This document shows positions 26,262 through 35,195 of a DNA stretch of 64,000 bases, in pieces; the stretch's first letter is position 1; each line of letters begins with the position of its first letter. Origin of the DNA: an uncultured Hyphomicrobiaceae bacterium (GTDB taxonomy: Bacteria > Pseudomonadota > Alphaproteobacteria > Rhizobiales > CALHAX01); contig CALHAX010000008.1 in the NCBI GenBank assembly GCA_937931785.1, positions 1 through 64,000 on the forward strand, in the 5' to 3' direction. Under the pieces are notes generated by a model, which had not been told where the DNA came from, searched no databases, and worked only from the letters and a program-made list of their open reading frames with translations. Both the position numbers and the translations under genes were made by a program.

Positions 26262-28730
26262 TCAGTGCCGGCTCGGCAGTGCGACCATCGTGCTCCAGTA
26301 ACCATTCAAAGTTGTGATCACGTCTTTCAAACCTTCGGCCGATGAAGGCTTCGAGATGTACGAGCTGACGCCCAGATCGTATGTCTTTTCGATATCGTCT
26401 TCCGAATTCGATGTCGTCAGAACAATCACAGGAATGCGACGCAGCGAGGGGTTCGACTTGATGTGCAACAATGCCGTACGGCCATCCATTTTCGGCATGT
26501 TCAGGTCAAGAAGAATAAGACCAGGCCGTGGTCGATCCGCGTATTCACCGATACCATTCAGATAGTCCAGCAGTTCTTGGCCATTCTCCACGAAATCAAT
26601 TTCGTGCTTGAAGTCGCTGTCGCCGAAGGCTTCACGCATGAACATGCGATCATCCGCATCGTCCTCAGCGATCAAAATCGGAATATCGTGCGAAGGACCG
26701 GGGCCCACGACAGCAGACTCCTCGTCGCATGGGGCGACACCCCGTTCTGCTTGAGGCGTTGGAGCCGACATGATCTCGGGTAGAGCGACTTCTGTCATCT
26801 GTGGAACGTCGATCTCAAGGGATGGCTCGATCGTCATGTACTCGGTCTCGGAGGCAACGAAGTCGTCCTCATCGGCGCACGGCAGCAGTTCGTCGTAGAG
26901 CTCCGGTGCGATGACAGCAGAAACAATCGGTTCAACAGAGTCTGCTGCAGGTTCACCAACCATCATTTCGCAGAAGTTCGGCACTGCGGTTGAAATTTCA
27001 TCGTCGACGATGATGGACTCTTCAACGATTGTAAAATCCCGAGACGACAAAGGAGCAGATTCAGAAGGTTCTGACGGAGCGTGTGCGAAAGGTTCACTCG
27101 TTGGCGGGAAGTCGAAAATATTGCTTGTTGCAGCGATAGGCGCTTCCACTCCGGAGCAGTCAGGTGTGGTTGCCAAATCAACGAAATCGGGTTCAGCGTC
27201 GAAAGTAATTTCACTTGAGGTGGATTGATTTTCGTCTGTATCGTCTGTTGCAGGAGAGGTCAGATCGTCCGCAGTAATCTGCATAGCGGGAGAGGAGGCG
27301 GCGAACATCTGAACAAAGTCAGCGAGGTCCTGCCGCAACTCAGGGGTCGGCGTTGTATCGGGTTCGACATTGTCGGATGGTGTTGTATCTTTCGTACCGG
27401 CTATATCGATCAGAGGCTCTGCCGTCGCCGCAGCAGTGGTTTTATCTGCTGCAATTTCATTCTCAGAAACAACCAGGTTGCCAACGCCATGTGAAACCTC
27501 GTTGCTTGTCACAACCATGTTTGTATCTGGCGCTGTCGGTTCTGCGTCCAGAATTTGCGTTACTTCAACTGGAGCAGGAATAATCGGCACAACAGGCTTG
27601 ATGAGGTTTTCTGCAGCACGGTTAGACGCTTGAAGGGCTGTAGTAATGCGAGCTGTCATCGGGTCAACGAACGAGGAGGTGGACTCGGTTTCAACCATGC
27701 CACGAGCATCATTTTTTGTCTCTTCGAGTGTCGTCTCTGATGCGGCAACTATAACGGGATCTGCTGTTGTGACGGCCTGGTCATCAACAGGAATGGTCGC
27801 CGAGGTGTCTGATGCGAATGTCAGCGTCACCGTTTGTTGGTAATCGAGAACCTGATCGCGGAAGACTGGAGCCTCGACGTGAGGTGCTTCCTGGCGGAAC
27901 GTTGGGTCAGTTTCCTGCACATGGTCTTCGGTCGGAGGAGCAATGTCAGAGTTTTCGTCCATATTTCTTGTATCCTGCGGCGTGACAATAGACTGGTCCA
28001 TCAGGAAGGCATCCTCTTCATTATATTCATCGAGTTCAGCAAGATCTGAAGCTGTGTGGCTAGCGTCGGATAGATCCTCTGACAGGCCTTGTTCACTGTA
28101 GTCGGCAGGGTTTTTCACTGTCTCGGTTGGATCCAGGACAGGAGTATCGACCTTCTCGTCTACTGTAGACAACACCGCGTCGGCAGTATCATCTGAAACG
28201 GCAACATCGTCGCCTGCAGCCAACTCCAACGTGCCAAGGGAGTTGTTGAGAGCATTGACCTGAGCATCAACTGCTTCGGCCATGTTGTTATGCACGAATG
28301 GTGCGTCGTCGGTTTTGACTTCGATCTCGATTTCAGCGTTTGCGTCGTGCTGTATGTCAGTTAGATCGCGTCGGGCCGAAGGGGCTTTCACGCGGCGCAG
28401 GGTTCCGCGGTTTTTTGGTACTGAGGACGAGACAATCTGTCTGCGTACAGGGTTCTTGATCTTTGGTTCATCAAGGAAGACGACGCCAACTTCGCCGGTG
28501 CGTCGCCAGACGACCTCGACATCAGCTTCAAAACCGTCCAGTTCGATCAGAAGCTCAAAGGTTTCCGGAACAGAAGAATGATCCTTGACCTGCAGTCGTG
28601 CACCGGTGTCCGAAATGTCGCGCACCACGCACGGAAGTGAGGCGCAACGTGCTGCAAAGGCGATTTTCCCGCCTTTGAGGACGCGTTTACGTTCCGATTG
28701 TCGTGCCTCTTCTGGCGTGGACAGCGCCAT
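26262..28730 (-). CDS. PilZ-domain protein with very long acidic linker and C-terminal response-regulator receiver domain
   Basis: The 822-residue protein begins with a PilZ domain (about 9-95) holding R10-x3-R14 and VVRDISDTGARLQV, the two c-di-GMP contact motifs. About 580 residues rich in Asp, Glu, Thr, Ser, Val and Pro follow, almost certainly disordered. The C-terminal receiver domain (681-822) has acidic residues 689-691, phospho-acceptor Asp742 in ILLDLNMPKMDG, Thr772 and Lys794, resembling Rcp1-type single-domain regulators. It is a monocistronic minus-strand gene. Such a fusion would link c-di-GMP binding to phosphorylation, but no kinase is encoded nearby. Confidence 0.85.
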   Translation of the reverse strand: MALSTPEEARQSERKRVLKGGKIAFAARCASLPCVVRDISDTGARLQVKDHSSVPETFELLIELDGFEADVEVVWRRTGEVGVVFLDEPKIKNPVRRQIVSSSVPKNRGTLRRVKAPSARRDLTDIQHDANAEIEIEVKTDDAPFVHNNMAEAVDAQVNALNNSLGTLELAAGDDVAVSDDTADAVLSTVDEKVDTPVLDPTETVKNPADYSEQGLSEDLSDASHTASDLAELDEYNEEDAFLMDQSIVTPQDTRNMDENSDIAPPTEDHVQETDPTFRQEAPHVEAPVFRDQVLDYQQTVTLTFASDTSATIPVDDQAVTTADPVIVAASETTLEETKNDARGMVETESTSSFVDPMTARITTALQASNRAAENLIKPVVPIIPAPVEVTQILDAEPTAPDTNMVVTSNEVSHGVGNLVVSENEIAADKTTAAATAEPLIDIAGTKDTTPSDNVEPDTTPTPELRQDLADFVQMFAASSPAMQITADDLTSPATDDTDENQSTSSEITFDAEPDFVDLATTPDCSGVEAPIAATSNIFDFPPTSEPFAHAPSEPSESAPLSSRDFTIVEESIIVDDEISTAVPNFCEMMVGEPAADSVEPIVSAVIAPELYDELLPCADEDDFVASETEYMTIEPSLEIDVPQMTEVALPEIMSAPTPQAERGVAPCDEESAVVGPGPSHDIPILIAEDDADDRMFMREAFGDSDFKHEIDFVENGQELLDYLNGIGEYADRPRPGLILLDLNMPKMDGRTALLHIKSNPSLRRIPVIVLTTSNSEDDIEKTYDLGVSSYISKPSSAEGLKDVITTLNGYWSTMVALPSRH

Positions 28731-28911
28731 GTCTTACCCCGCTCCGCATTCGTCGCGACGCTGGCGCGAGGAATAAATACGGATTTAAATCCAGAATACA
28801 GAAGTGGTTTACCATGCAGGGATTACCAGTCTGTTTCTATCGAGGTGTGTTCGGGTTATGAATTTGTTTCCAGAACGTTAACATGTGGCTCGAATTGAAT
28901 TGGTATTTCCC

Positions 28912-29826
28912 TCATATGAGAAAAAGAAGCACACCTGCGGCGAGAAGTGCGATTCCGGTAACTTCGGCGATGGAGCTCTTCTCACGGAAATAAAGCCAGG
29001 AAATAAGAAGCGCAAAAATCGCCTCGACCTGCCCAACCGCCTTCACATAGGATGCATTTTGCATCGTCATGGCTGTGAACCAGCCGATGGAGCCCAGTGC
29101 GCTTGTCAAGCCGACAAAAAAGCCAGGTTTGCGGTGGTGCCACATGGCGGCAAACGCCGATGGTTCTCGAAACACGAGCCAGATGCCAACGACAACGACT
29201 TGTATCAGGATGACCGCGACGACTGTCCATGCTGCGGCTGCAACAAATGGCAAACCCAGCGAAAGGCTGGCTTCCCGCAGAAATAGATACGAGAACGTGA
29301 AGGCCAGTCCGGTCGCCAAGCCAATCTGCACCGGCAAGGAGGTGAAGGTGGCAAGTGGATGGCGCAACGTATCGCGCCAGGCTCCGGCGTTTGTTTTTCC
29401 TCCTGCTATGAGGAAGACACCCGCAAGCGTGACAATGATTGCAAACCACCCCGCTAATGATATGGACTCAGAGAAAAACACGGAACCCAGTATCGCCGTC
29501 ATCATGATGTCCGATTTCGGTAACATGGAGCCCACGGCGAAGTTGCGCAGAGTGAACAGGTAAATCAGTAACCAGGTTGCGATGACCTGTGCCAGCGCCG
29601 CTCCAAGGCTGTAGAGCCAGAATACACGAGGCAGTGTGGGCACCGGGTCTGTGCCACTGCTGTGTATGATCATGAGGTAAACCACAAGAAACGGAAGCCC
29701 GAACAGCGAGCGCACATAAGTCGTCGCCATTGTAGAGAGATGTGCGTTCAGGCGCTTCTGGCCGGCGGTTCGCACAGCTTGCATCAGAGCTGCAAAAATG
29801 CTGATCGCGATCCAAAGACTGCCCAT
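28912..29826 (-). CDS. EamA/DMT-superfamily transporter
   Basis: The 304-residue protein has about ten hydrophobic helices arranged as two five-helix EamA halves. It begins SLWIAISIFAALMQAVRTAG and ends GIALLAAGVLLFLI. Recognisable parts are FAVGSMLPKSDIMMTAILGS and VKAVGQVEAIFALLISWLYF, the conserved end of each half. Family members export metabolites or amino acids. The start lies four bases after the AEC gene stop, and its GGGGAG site overlaps that stop, so the two transporters form an operon. Confidence 0.9.
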   Translation of the reverse strand: MGSLWIAISIFAALMQAVRTAGQKRLNAHLSTMATTYVRSLFGLPFLVVYLMIIHSSGTDPVPTLPRVFWLYSLGAALAQVIATWLLIYLFTLRNFAVGSMLPKSDIMMTAILGSVFFSESISLAGWFAIIVTLAGVFLIAGGKTNAGAWRDTLRHPLATFTSLPVQIGLATGLAFTFSYLFLREASLSLGLPFVAAAAWTVVAVILIQVVVVGIWLVFREPSAFAAMWHHRKPGFFVGLTSALGSIGWFTAMTMQNASYVKAVGQVEAIFALLISWLYFREKSSIAEVTGIALLAAGVLLFLI

Positions 29827-29830
29827 CGCT

Positions 29831-30760
29831 TTATCTCCCCACCAGATGCATTGCGATGGCTACGGTAACAATACCGAATGCCGTCGAGAAAAGGATTGCA
29901 GTCGAGACGCGTCGCGCCGCCTGTCCGTAGCTCTCTGCAATCACAAAGACATTACCCGCAATCGGTATGGCGGCAAATGTCACGGCAATGGCCAGCCAGT
30001 CGTTACGCACATCAAGCCAGATGCCAAGAGTCAGCCAGACAATGATTGGATGTACGACAAGCTTGAGAACAGTCATTAGCGCGATGGGGTGACGCGCTCC
30101 GGCGACCTGGCGACCGGCGAGCGATGCACCAAGTGCGAAAAGGGCTGTCGGTCCCGCAGCGCCACTCAGGAATGTGAGAAACCGATCCATTGGGGCCGCA
30201 ATGTCTGTTCCGAGAGCGCTTAGTGTTAGTCCAGCAGCAATTGACAAAAGGAACGGATTGAAAATGACACCAGTCACTGTTTTTCTAAGACCACTCCACC
30301 CGCCGCCGCCTGTATGAATTTCGAGAAGCGCAATAGAGAAAGGGATTATGAACACCAGGTCCACGATCATGGCCATTGCAAAGGGGCCGGCGACAACCGG
30401 ACCGAATGCGGCAAGTGCCAGGGGTAAGCCCAGAAATCCAAGGTTTGGAACGGCCGCCGCCTGACCTGAGATCGCCATTTCACCAAGCGTCGCTCTGAAC
30501 AATGCGCGTGCAGCCAATGCCCCCACTGCAAACATGAAAAGACCGCTCGCGAGGTATCCACCAAGAAACACGGGGTTTAGTATATCTCCGAAGGACTGGC
30601 TGCCGATGGCCTTGATCAACAACGCAGGCGTCGCGAAGTAGAAAACAAACACATTGAGACTGCGCACGGCGTTCTCGCCAAGCATGCCGCGCCAGGCAGC
30701 AAGATATCCAAGGCCAGCCACAGCGAAGAACGGCAAGGTCAGTTCAAGGATCAGTGTCAT
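29831..30760 (-). CDS. AEC (auxin efflux carrier) family permease
   Basis: The 309-residue protein begins MTLILELTLPFFAVAGLGYL and has ten predicted helices in two halves. NVFVFYFATPALLIKAIGSQ in the first half and PTALFALGASLAGRQ in the second are the conserved AEC crossing segments. AEC permeases move organic acids such as malate or malonate, and the substrate here is unknown. The ATG at 30760 is preferred over an upstream extension of 18 polar residues. It is the first gene of a two-transporter operon. Confidence 0.9.
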   Translation of the reverse strand: MTLILELTLPFFAVAGLGYLAAWRGMLGENAVRSLNVFVFYFATPALLIKAIGSQSFGDILNPVFLGGYLASGLFMFAVGALAARALFRATLGEMAISGQAAAVPNLGFLGLPLALAAFGPVVAGPFAMAMIVDLVFIIPFSIALLEIHTGGGGWSGLRKTVTGVIFNPFLLSIAAGLTLSALGTDIAAPMDRFLTFLSGAAGPTALFALGASLAGRQVAGARHPIALMTVLKLVVHPIIVWLTLGIWLDVRNDWLAIAVTFAAIPIAGNVFVIAESYGQAARRVSTAILFSTAFGIVTVAIAMHLVGR

Positions 30761-30971
30761 GAAGGAAAGGCCAGGCGGGCGGTGGTCACTCGACCGCCAT
30801 TGATGAGTACACAAGCGGGGGTATCACGTCCAATGTGTGAAGGTACAGGCAGGAAGCGAATGTATGTGATACCGGTTTGCAGCGCCCCCCTTGCGTTCGC
30901 ACCTGTGCCTTGTCATGGAGAACGCTAACTCAGAACTCATCTGTCAAATTTCGTTTGAAAGTGCGTCGTCC

Positions 30972-31919
30972 ATGACATCTGTTCTTTGTATGCATCACAG
31001 GCCCGATGATTTCCGCGGACTTCTGGAGGAACGTTTTCCGGATGTCACGGTCGGTTATGCGTCGACCAACGACGAAATCATCACACAACTGGCGTCGCTC
31101 CAGCCGGACGCTGTGTTCTCGATCAAGGGTCCTGAATTCCCTGGAAACCTGCACCACAAGGCCGTTGAAGCTGCCTGTGTGAAATGGATTCATGTGGGCG
31201 GGTCCGGCTACGAACACATCCAGCCCTTTGATCCGGACAAAGTCACTGTAACCAACAGTGCAGGAGTTCTGGCCCGACATCTCGCCGAGACGGCAACCGG
31301 GGCAATTCTTGCGCTCAACGGCAATTTTTTTCCCTACCATCGCCAGCAGCAGGCGAGGGTGTGGCAGAGCCGAACGTTCAAACCGCTTGCCGGGCAATCC
31401 CTGCTCGTGGTGGGCCTCGGTCATATTGGCGATTGGGTTGCACGGAACGCGAAGGCACTTGGAATGACGGTGCATGGCGTGCGGCGTCGACAGGAACCAG
31501 TTGCTCATGTCGATCAAATTTTCCCCCCGGAGCAGTTGCATAACGCTTTACGCCAGGCGGATTTTGTGTCGCTCCATGTCCGCGCCTCGGACGAAACGCA
31601 CCACATGATGAACGCGGAGGCGTTCGCCGCGATGAAGCCTGGCGCATTCCTGCTGAACACCGCGCGCGGTGCCGTCGTCGATACGAACGCGTTGATAAAA
31701 GCGCTTGATGCCGGACAAGTGGGAGGTGCCTATCTCGACGTGTTCGAGGAAGAGCCATTGCCGGAAGATCATCCACTCTGGTCGCGGGACGATGTGTTCA
31801 TGACACCGCACGCGTCCGACAATATCAGTGGGTGGGAGCAGGAGTTCGCCCGGTTCTTTGGCGACAATCTGGAGCGCTGGATCAAGGGCGAGCCGCTCGT
31901 CAATCCGGTCACGGCGTAA
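30972..31919 (+). CDS. D-isomer-specific 2-hydroxyacid dehydrogenase
   Basis: The 315-residue protein has the NAD-binding motif VVGLGHIGDWVARNAKALGM in a Rossmann domain. The catalytic Arg lies in FVSLHVRASDETHHMM, the Glu in FEEEPLPEDHPLW, and MTPHASDNISG holds the active-site His. It reduces a 2-keto acid to a D-2-hydroxy acid or the reverse; glyoxylate/hydroxypyruvate-type substrates are common. The start is uncertain: ATG 30972 fits family length, whereas an ATG at 30918 would add 18 residues. It is divergent from the transporter operon. Confidence 0.9.
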   Translation: MTSVLCMHHRPDDFRGLLEERFPDVTVGYASTNDEIITQLASLQPDAVFSIKGPEFPGNLHHKAVEAACVKWIHVGGSGYEHIQPFDPDKVTVTNSAGVLARHLAETATGAILALNGNFFPYHRQQQARVWQSRTFKPLAGQSLLVVGLGHIGDWVARNAKALGMTVHGVRRRQEPVAHVDQIFPPEQLHNALRQADFVSLHVRASDETHHMMNAEAFAAMKPGAFLLNTARGAVVDTNALIKALDAGQVGGAYLDVFEEEPLPEDHPLWSRDDVFMTPHASDNISGWEQEFARFFGDNLERWIKGEPLVNPVTA

Positions 31920-31927
31920 CGCGCGAC

Positions 31928-32953
31928 ATGGCACCGCGCGCAAGCAAGACACCGAAACAAAAGATCATCAACCTCGCATTGCAGGGGGGTGGCGCACACG
32001 GAGCGTTCACCTGGGGTGTGCTCGATGGACTCCTCGAGGATGGACGGATTGGCTTCGAGGCTGCAACATCCGCGTCGGCCGGATCCATGAATGCTGTCGT
32101 TCTTGCACATGGCTTGACGACGGGGGGAAGCGACGGTGCGCGACAAGCGTTGCATGACTTTTGGGAGCGTGTGAGTGGCGCGTCGAGCCTGATGCCAGGC
32201 CGTGGCGACGCATTTCTCGGGATGGACTGGGCGCCGTTCTTCACCGAAGTTGTCATGGACACGGTGTCCCGGATGTCCTCGCCCTACCAGTTCAATCCAT
32301 TGAATTTCAATCCTCTGCGAAAGGTTCTCGAGGACTTGGTTGACTTCGAACGTATCCAGCAGGAGTGCGCGATCAATCTGTATCTCTCTGCAACGAATGT
32401 TCGGACTGGAAAGATAAAAATCTTTCAGGACGAGGAGGTCACGCTGGATGCCGTGATGGCCTCTGGATGTCTGCCGCAGGTGTTTCAGGCCGTCGAGATC
32501 GAAGGAGAAGCATACTGGGACGGCGGGTACATGGGCAATCCACCCATTTACCCTGTCATTTACCACTGTAAGTCGAGCGACATCCTGATTGTGCACATCA
32601 ACCCACTCGAACGGGATGAGATTCCCAAAGATCCTTCGTCCATCATGGATCGCGTCAACGAAATTTCGTTCAACTCATCTTTGATGCGGGAAATGCGTGC
32701 CATCGCGTTCGTCACAGACCTGATCGAACGCAAGCAGATCAAGGAGCGCAGGGTACGCAAGATGCATATTCATGCTGTCGAGGGAGAAAACCTGATGCGC
32801 ACACTCGGAGTCGCCAGCAAGCTCAATCCTGAATGGTCATTTCTCAAGAAATTGCGCGATGAAGGTGCCGCAGCCGCACGCAGCTGGCTCAACAAGCATT
32901 ATGCCGATATCGGGAAACGGTCGTCGGTCGATATCCGCGCCAAGTACCTCTGA
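31928..32953 (+). CDS. Patatin-like phospholipase
   Basis: The 341-residue patatin-fold protein has the oxyanion glycine loop LALQGGGAHGAFTWGVLDGL, a nucleophile elbow FEAATSASAGSMNAVV, and the catalytic Asp in AYWDGGYMGNPPIYPV. The elbow has Ser where the first Gly of G-x-S-x-G is usual. Such enzymes hydrolyse phospholipids or, in some bacteria, act in polyhydroxybutyrate turnover. The start ATG at 31928 is 8 bases after the dehydrogenase stop, so the two are probably cotranscribed. The frame is open farther upstream within that gene. Confidence 0.9.
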   Translation: MAPRASKTPKQKIINLALQGGGAHGAFTWGVLDGLLEDGRIGFEAATSASAGSMNAVVLAHGLTTGGSDGARQALHDFWERVSGASSLMPGRGDAFLGMDWAPFFTEVVMDTVSRMSSPYQFNPLNFNPLRKVLEDLVDFERIQQECAINLYLSATNVRTGKIKIFQDEEVTLDAVMASGCLPQVFQAVEIEGEAYWDGGYMGNPPIYPVIYHCKSSDILIVHINPLERDEIPKDPSSIMDRVNEISFNSSLMREMRAIAFVTDLIERKQIKERRVRKMHIHAVEGENLMRTLGVASKLNPEWSFLKKLRDEGAAAARSWLNKHYADIGKRSSVDIRAKYL

Positions 32954-33018
32954 ACGTCAAAAGCTGCACGAGCATCAAATAAGAGGAATTGATGCGCGTG
33001 CAGCCGGTTGTATCACCG

Positions 33019-33450
33019 CTACTCAACGGTGACGGAAATCCGTTCGGACATCACGGGGGGATTGTGCGGAATGTGGTTCTGGTCTCCGAGCACAAGTTGC
33101 AGGGTGTGCGTGCCGACAGGCAGTTTCACAGTGACTTCCGTCTGACCACCACCGTAGTGAATATGCTGGTCGTCGCTCGGAATGCCTTCGTTCAATTCAT
33201 CACCTTCGATTTTCTCGTTGATGATGAGATGATGATGGCCGGTTTTTTCCTTTTCTGTCCCGGCGGGTGCAACACCCATTCCGGACAGGCCAAAGCGGAT
33301 TGTGACCGGGTTTTGAACCTTTGCCCCGTCTTCAATTCCGATAAAATATACTTTCGCCCCCGCCGGAGACGGCGTGTCACCAGCCTGGGCGATTGTTCCA
33401 ATGGCAAGTGTTGTTGCGAGCGCAGTCGCAGCGATAGTCAGTTTTTTCAT
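33019..33450 (-). CDS. DUF4399 periplasmic protein
   Basis: The 143-residue protein has a signal peptide (KKLTIAATALATTLAIGTIAQAG). The DUF4399 pattern follows: GAKVYFIGIEDGAKVQNPVT, EKTGHHHLIINEKI, SDDQHIHYGGGQTEV and LPVGTHTLQLVLGDQNH. Several His (GHHHL, QHIHYGGG) suggest metal binding, which is an inference. A GAGAGGA site precedes the start. It is divergent from the sigma-factor gene with an inverted repeat between them. Confidence 0.9.
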   Translation of the reverse strand: MKKLTIAATALATTLAIGTIAQAGDTPSPAGAKVYFIGIEDGAKVQNPVTIRFGLSGMGVAPAGTEKEKTGHHHLIINEKIEGDELNEGIPSDDQHIHYGGGQTEVTVKLPVGTHTLQLVLGDQNHIPHNPPVMSERISVTVE

Positions 33451-33520
33451 GAGGGGGGTCCTCTCGGTGGTTTGGTTGCACAGTAAGATAACACCAAGTA
33501 GGACACATAACTTCCCGGAT

Positions 33521-33545
33521 GAGAGTGAAATTTTGTAACACTCTC
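33521..33545. promoter_or_regulatory. Inverted repeat in the DUF4399/sigma divergent promoter region
   Basis: Arms GAGAGTG (33521-33527) and CACTCTC (33539-33545) are exact complements with an 11-base AT-rich spacer. They end 10 bases before the sigma gene's start and lie 71 bases from the DUF4399 start. This could be a regulator site or part of a short leader. I could not identify a clear ECF-type promoter. Confidence 0.3.
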
Positions 33546-33555
33546 GTCAGGTAAG

Positions 33556-34167
33556 ATGAGGCACCCAGATAAGGCAACTGTTGTAACCATGTTGGCACCC
33601 ACATCAGAATTTCGAGAAGGTCTGATCGAGGTACTTCCGGCACTGCGGCGGTTTGCGCTCGTTCTGACCCGCGCCGATGCCGATGCCGATGACCTTTTGC
33701 AAGCCACGTGCGAGCGGGCGCTGACGCGCTGGAGCCAGTTTCAGCCCGGAACGAACCTGACAAGCTGGCTATTCTCGATCATGCACTCCATCTGGAAAAA
33801 TCTGGGCCGCAAGCGGGCCACACGGCAACGTGCCCACACCGAGCTTTCACATCAAACCAGTTTTGAAGACGGCGATCGTATCGTCAGCGGGAAGATTGCG
33901 GTCACAGAGGTGTTATCGTGTCTCAAGGCCATTGATCCAGATCAGGCAGCGGCGCTGACGCTCATAGCCTTGGATGGTTTGTCGTATCGAGAGGCAGCAA
34001 CGGTGCTTGATATACCGCAAGGCACGCTTGAGTCCCGCGTCGCACGTGGACGGATCGCGCTGGGCCGAATGTTGGATGGACCTGAGCCGACCAGGAATAT
34101 GGGGGCCGCAAGACCTGTCGCACAGCAGATATCGGCGACAGGCGTGGCGAAAGGGAACGTGCAATGA
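33556..34167 (+). CDS. ECF-type RNA polymerase sigma factor
   Basis: The 203-residue protein has region 2 (RFALVLTRADADADDLLQAT followed by RALTRWSQFQPGTNLTSWLF and IMHSIWKN) and region 4 (ALDGLSYREAATVLDIPQGT, LESRVARGRIALGRML). There is no region 3, as in ECF sigma factors. A 25-residue tail after region 4 is Gly/Ala-rich. The start has AGG very close, so an ATG 11 codons later is possible. It overlaps its anti-sigma gene by ATGA. The regulon is unknown. Confidence 0.92.
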   Translation: MRHPDKATVVTMLAPTSEFREGLIEVLPALRRFALVLTRADADADDLLQATCERALTRWSQFQPGTNLTSWLFSIMHSIWKNLGRKRATRQRAHTELSHQTSFEDGDRIVSGKIAVTEVLSCLKAIDPDQAAALTLIALDGLSYREAATVLDIPQGTLESRVARGRIALGRMLDGPEPTRNMGAARPVAQQISATGVAKGNVQ

Positions 34168-35018
34168 CGATCACAGATGAGCAATTGCTGCAGCTGATCG
34201 ACGGGCAGCTGGACGATTCCGCTTCGGCCGATCTGCATTTGCGCATTGCCGCTGATGAGGACGCAGCCACACGTCTGCGTCTCATGACAGCAAGTGACGC
34301 GATGCTGCGTGCCGCGCCTATGCCGGATGCAACAGGTTTGGACACCCTGAAAGCGGCCATACGTTCCGGCACGCTGGACCCGCGCGTTGAACAGAGTAAA
34401 GGCGTTTCTTCGCTGGCGGGATCTTCAAGGCAGGCACGCATGCCCGCGGCGCGTCGTTCCTCTTTCATCACACCGCTGCAAATGGCTGCATGTCTCGCAA
34501 TTCTGACCCTCGGCGCACTGGGTGGCTACGTTGGCGGATCAGTGTTGAGCGATAGCGGTGAGGCCGAAATGGCTGGACAGCCCACATGGGTCATGCGCGT
34601 CGTTGACTATCACACACTATATGGACGTGAGACGGTTACGCCGGCAAAAGCGTCCCGTGAAACGATCGCGTCTTTGCAACAGACATTCGAAAATGCTCTC
34701 AACAACCGCATGCATATCCCGACAATGGGCGGGCGGAAGCTGGAATTCCGGCGCGGCCAGGTACTGCGCTTCAAGGAGACGCCGATCATTCAGCTTGCTT
34801 ATTTGCCTGATGAAACAGGTGCCCCCGTGGCGCTGTGCTTGCGACCTTCTTCAAAACCGGATGCCAAGCCGGAATACGTTTCATTGCGCGGAATGGGGGT
34901 GGTGCGCTGGCGCAGGAATGGGTTGGATTACATTCTTGTCGGACATCGCATGAAAGAGGATCTTCTGGCAGATGCAGACCGCGCGATCAGCGAAATTGTA
35001 GCAGCCGAAACGATCTAA
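34164..35018 (+). CDS. Anti-sigma factor, single membrane helix
   Basis: The 284-residue protein starts ITDEQLLQLIDGQLDDSASA, a helical cytoplasmic part typical of anti-sigma proteins but without the zinc His-x3-Cys-x2-Cys motif. One helix (MAACLAILTLGALGGYVGGS, about 109-130) separates it from a periplasmic domain (WVMRVVDYHTLYGRETVTP, IPTMGGRKLEFRRGQVLRF). Genetic coupling to the sigma factor supports the role. The C-terminal domain could be the sensor; its signal is unknown. Confidence 0.85.
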   Translation: MTITDEQLLQLIDGQLDDSASADLHLRIAADEDAATRLRLMTASDAMLRAAPMPDATGLDTLKAAIRSGTLDPRVEQSKGVSSLAGSSRQARMPAARRSSFITPLQMAACLAILTLGALGGYVGGSVLSDSGEAEMAGQPTWVMRVVDYHTLYGRETVTPAKASRETIASLQQTFENALNNRMHIPTMGGRKLEFRRGQVLRFKETPIIQLAYLPDETGAPVALCLRPSSKPDAKPEYVSLRGMGVVRWRRNGLDYILVGHRMKEDLLADADRAISEIVAAETI

Positions 35019-35059
35019 CTTGTGCTCTGTAAAAGTATATCAAGGCACATGCGGAGACT

Positions 35060-35091
35060 GTGTTCACAACAACAAATGTGATCAATTCACA
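35060..35091. promoter_or_regulatory. Two short TGTG/CACA inverted repeats upstream of a small secreted gene
   Basis: TGTG-TT-CACA sits near 35059-35068 and TGTGA-TCAAT-TCACA at 35077-35091. The second resembles a CRP/FNR-type site, but the spacer is five bases rather than six. They lie roughly 105-135 bases upstream of the start at 35196. These are weak candidates, noted because they occur together. Confidence 0.2.
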
Positions 35092-35195
35092 CGTTGCAAT
35101 CAGCGCTGAAAAGTCAGAAGTTTCCCCCGCATGGTCGCGACCCGCCGAATTCGGGGCGTGATCTCGCTTCCTCAAAGCAAGTAACGAGGTTTGTC

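Noticed and set aside
34987-35175. Leftward ORF with a hydrophobic stretch beside the sigma operon
   Set aside because: It overlaps the end of the anti-sigma gene, has no ribosome site and matches no family.
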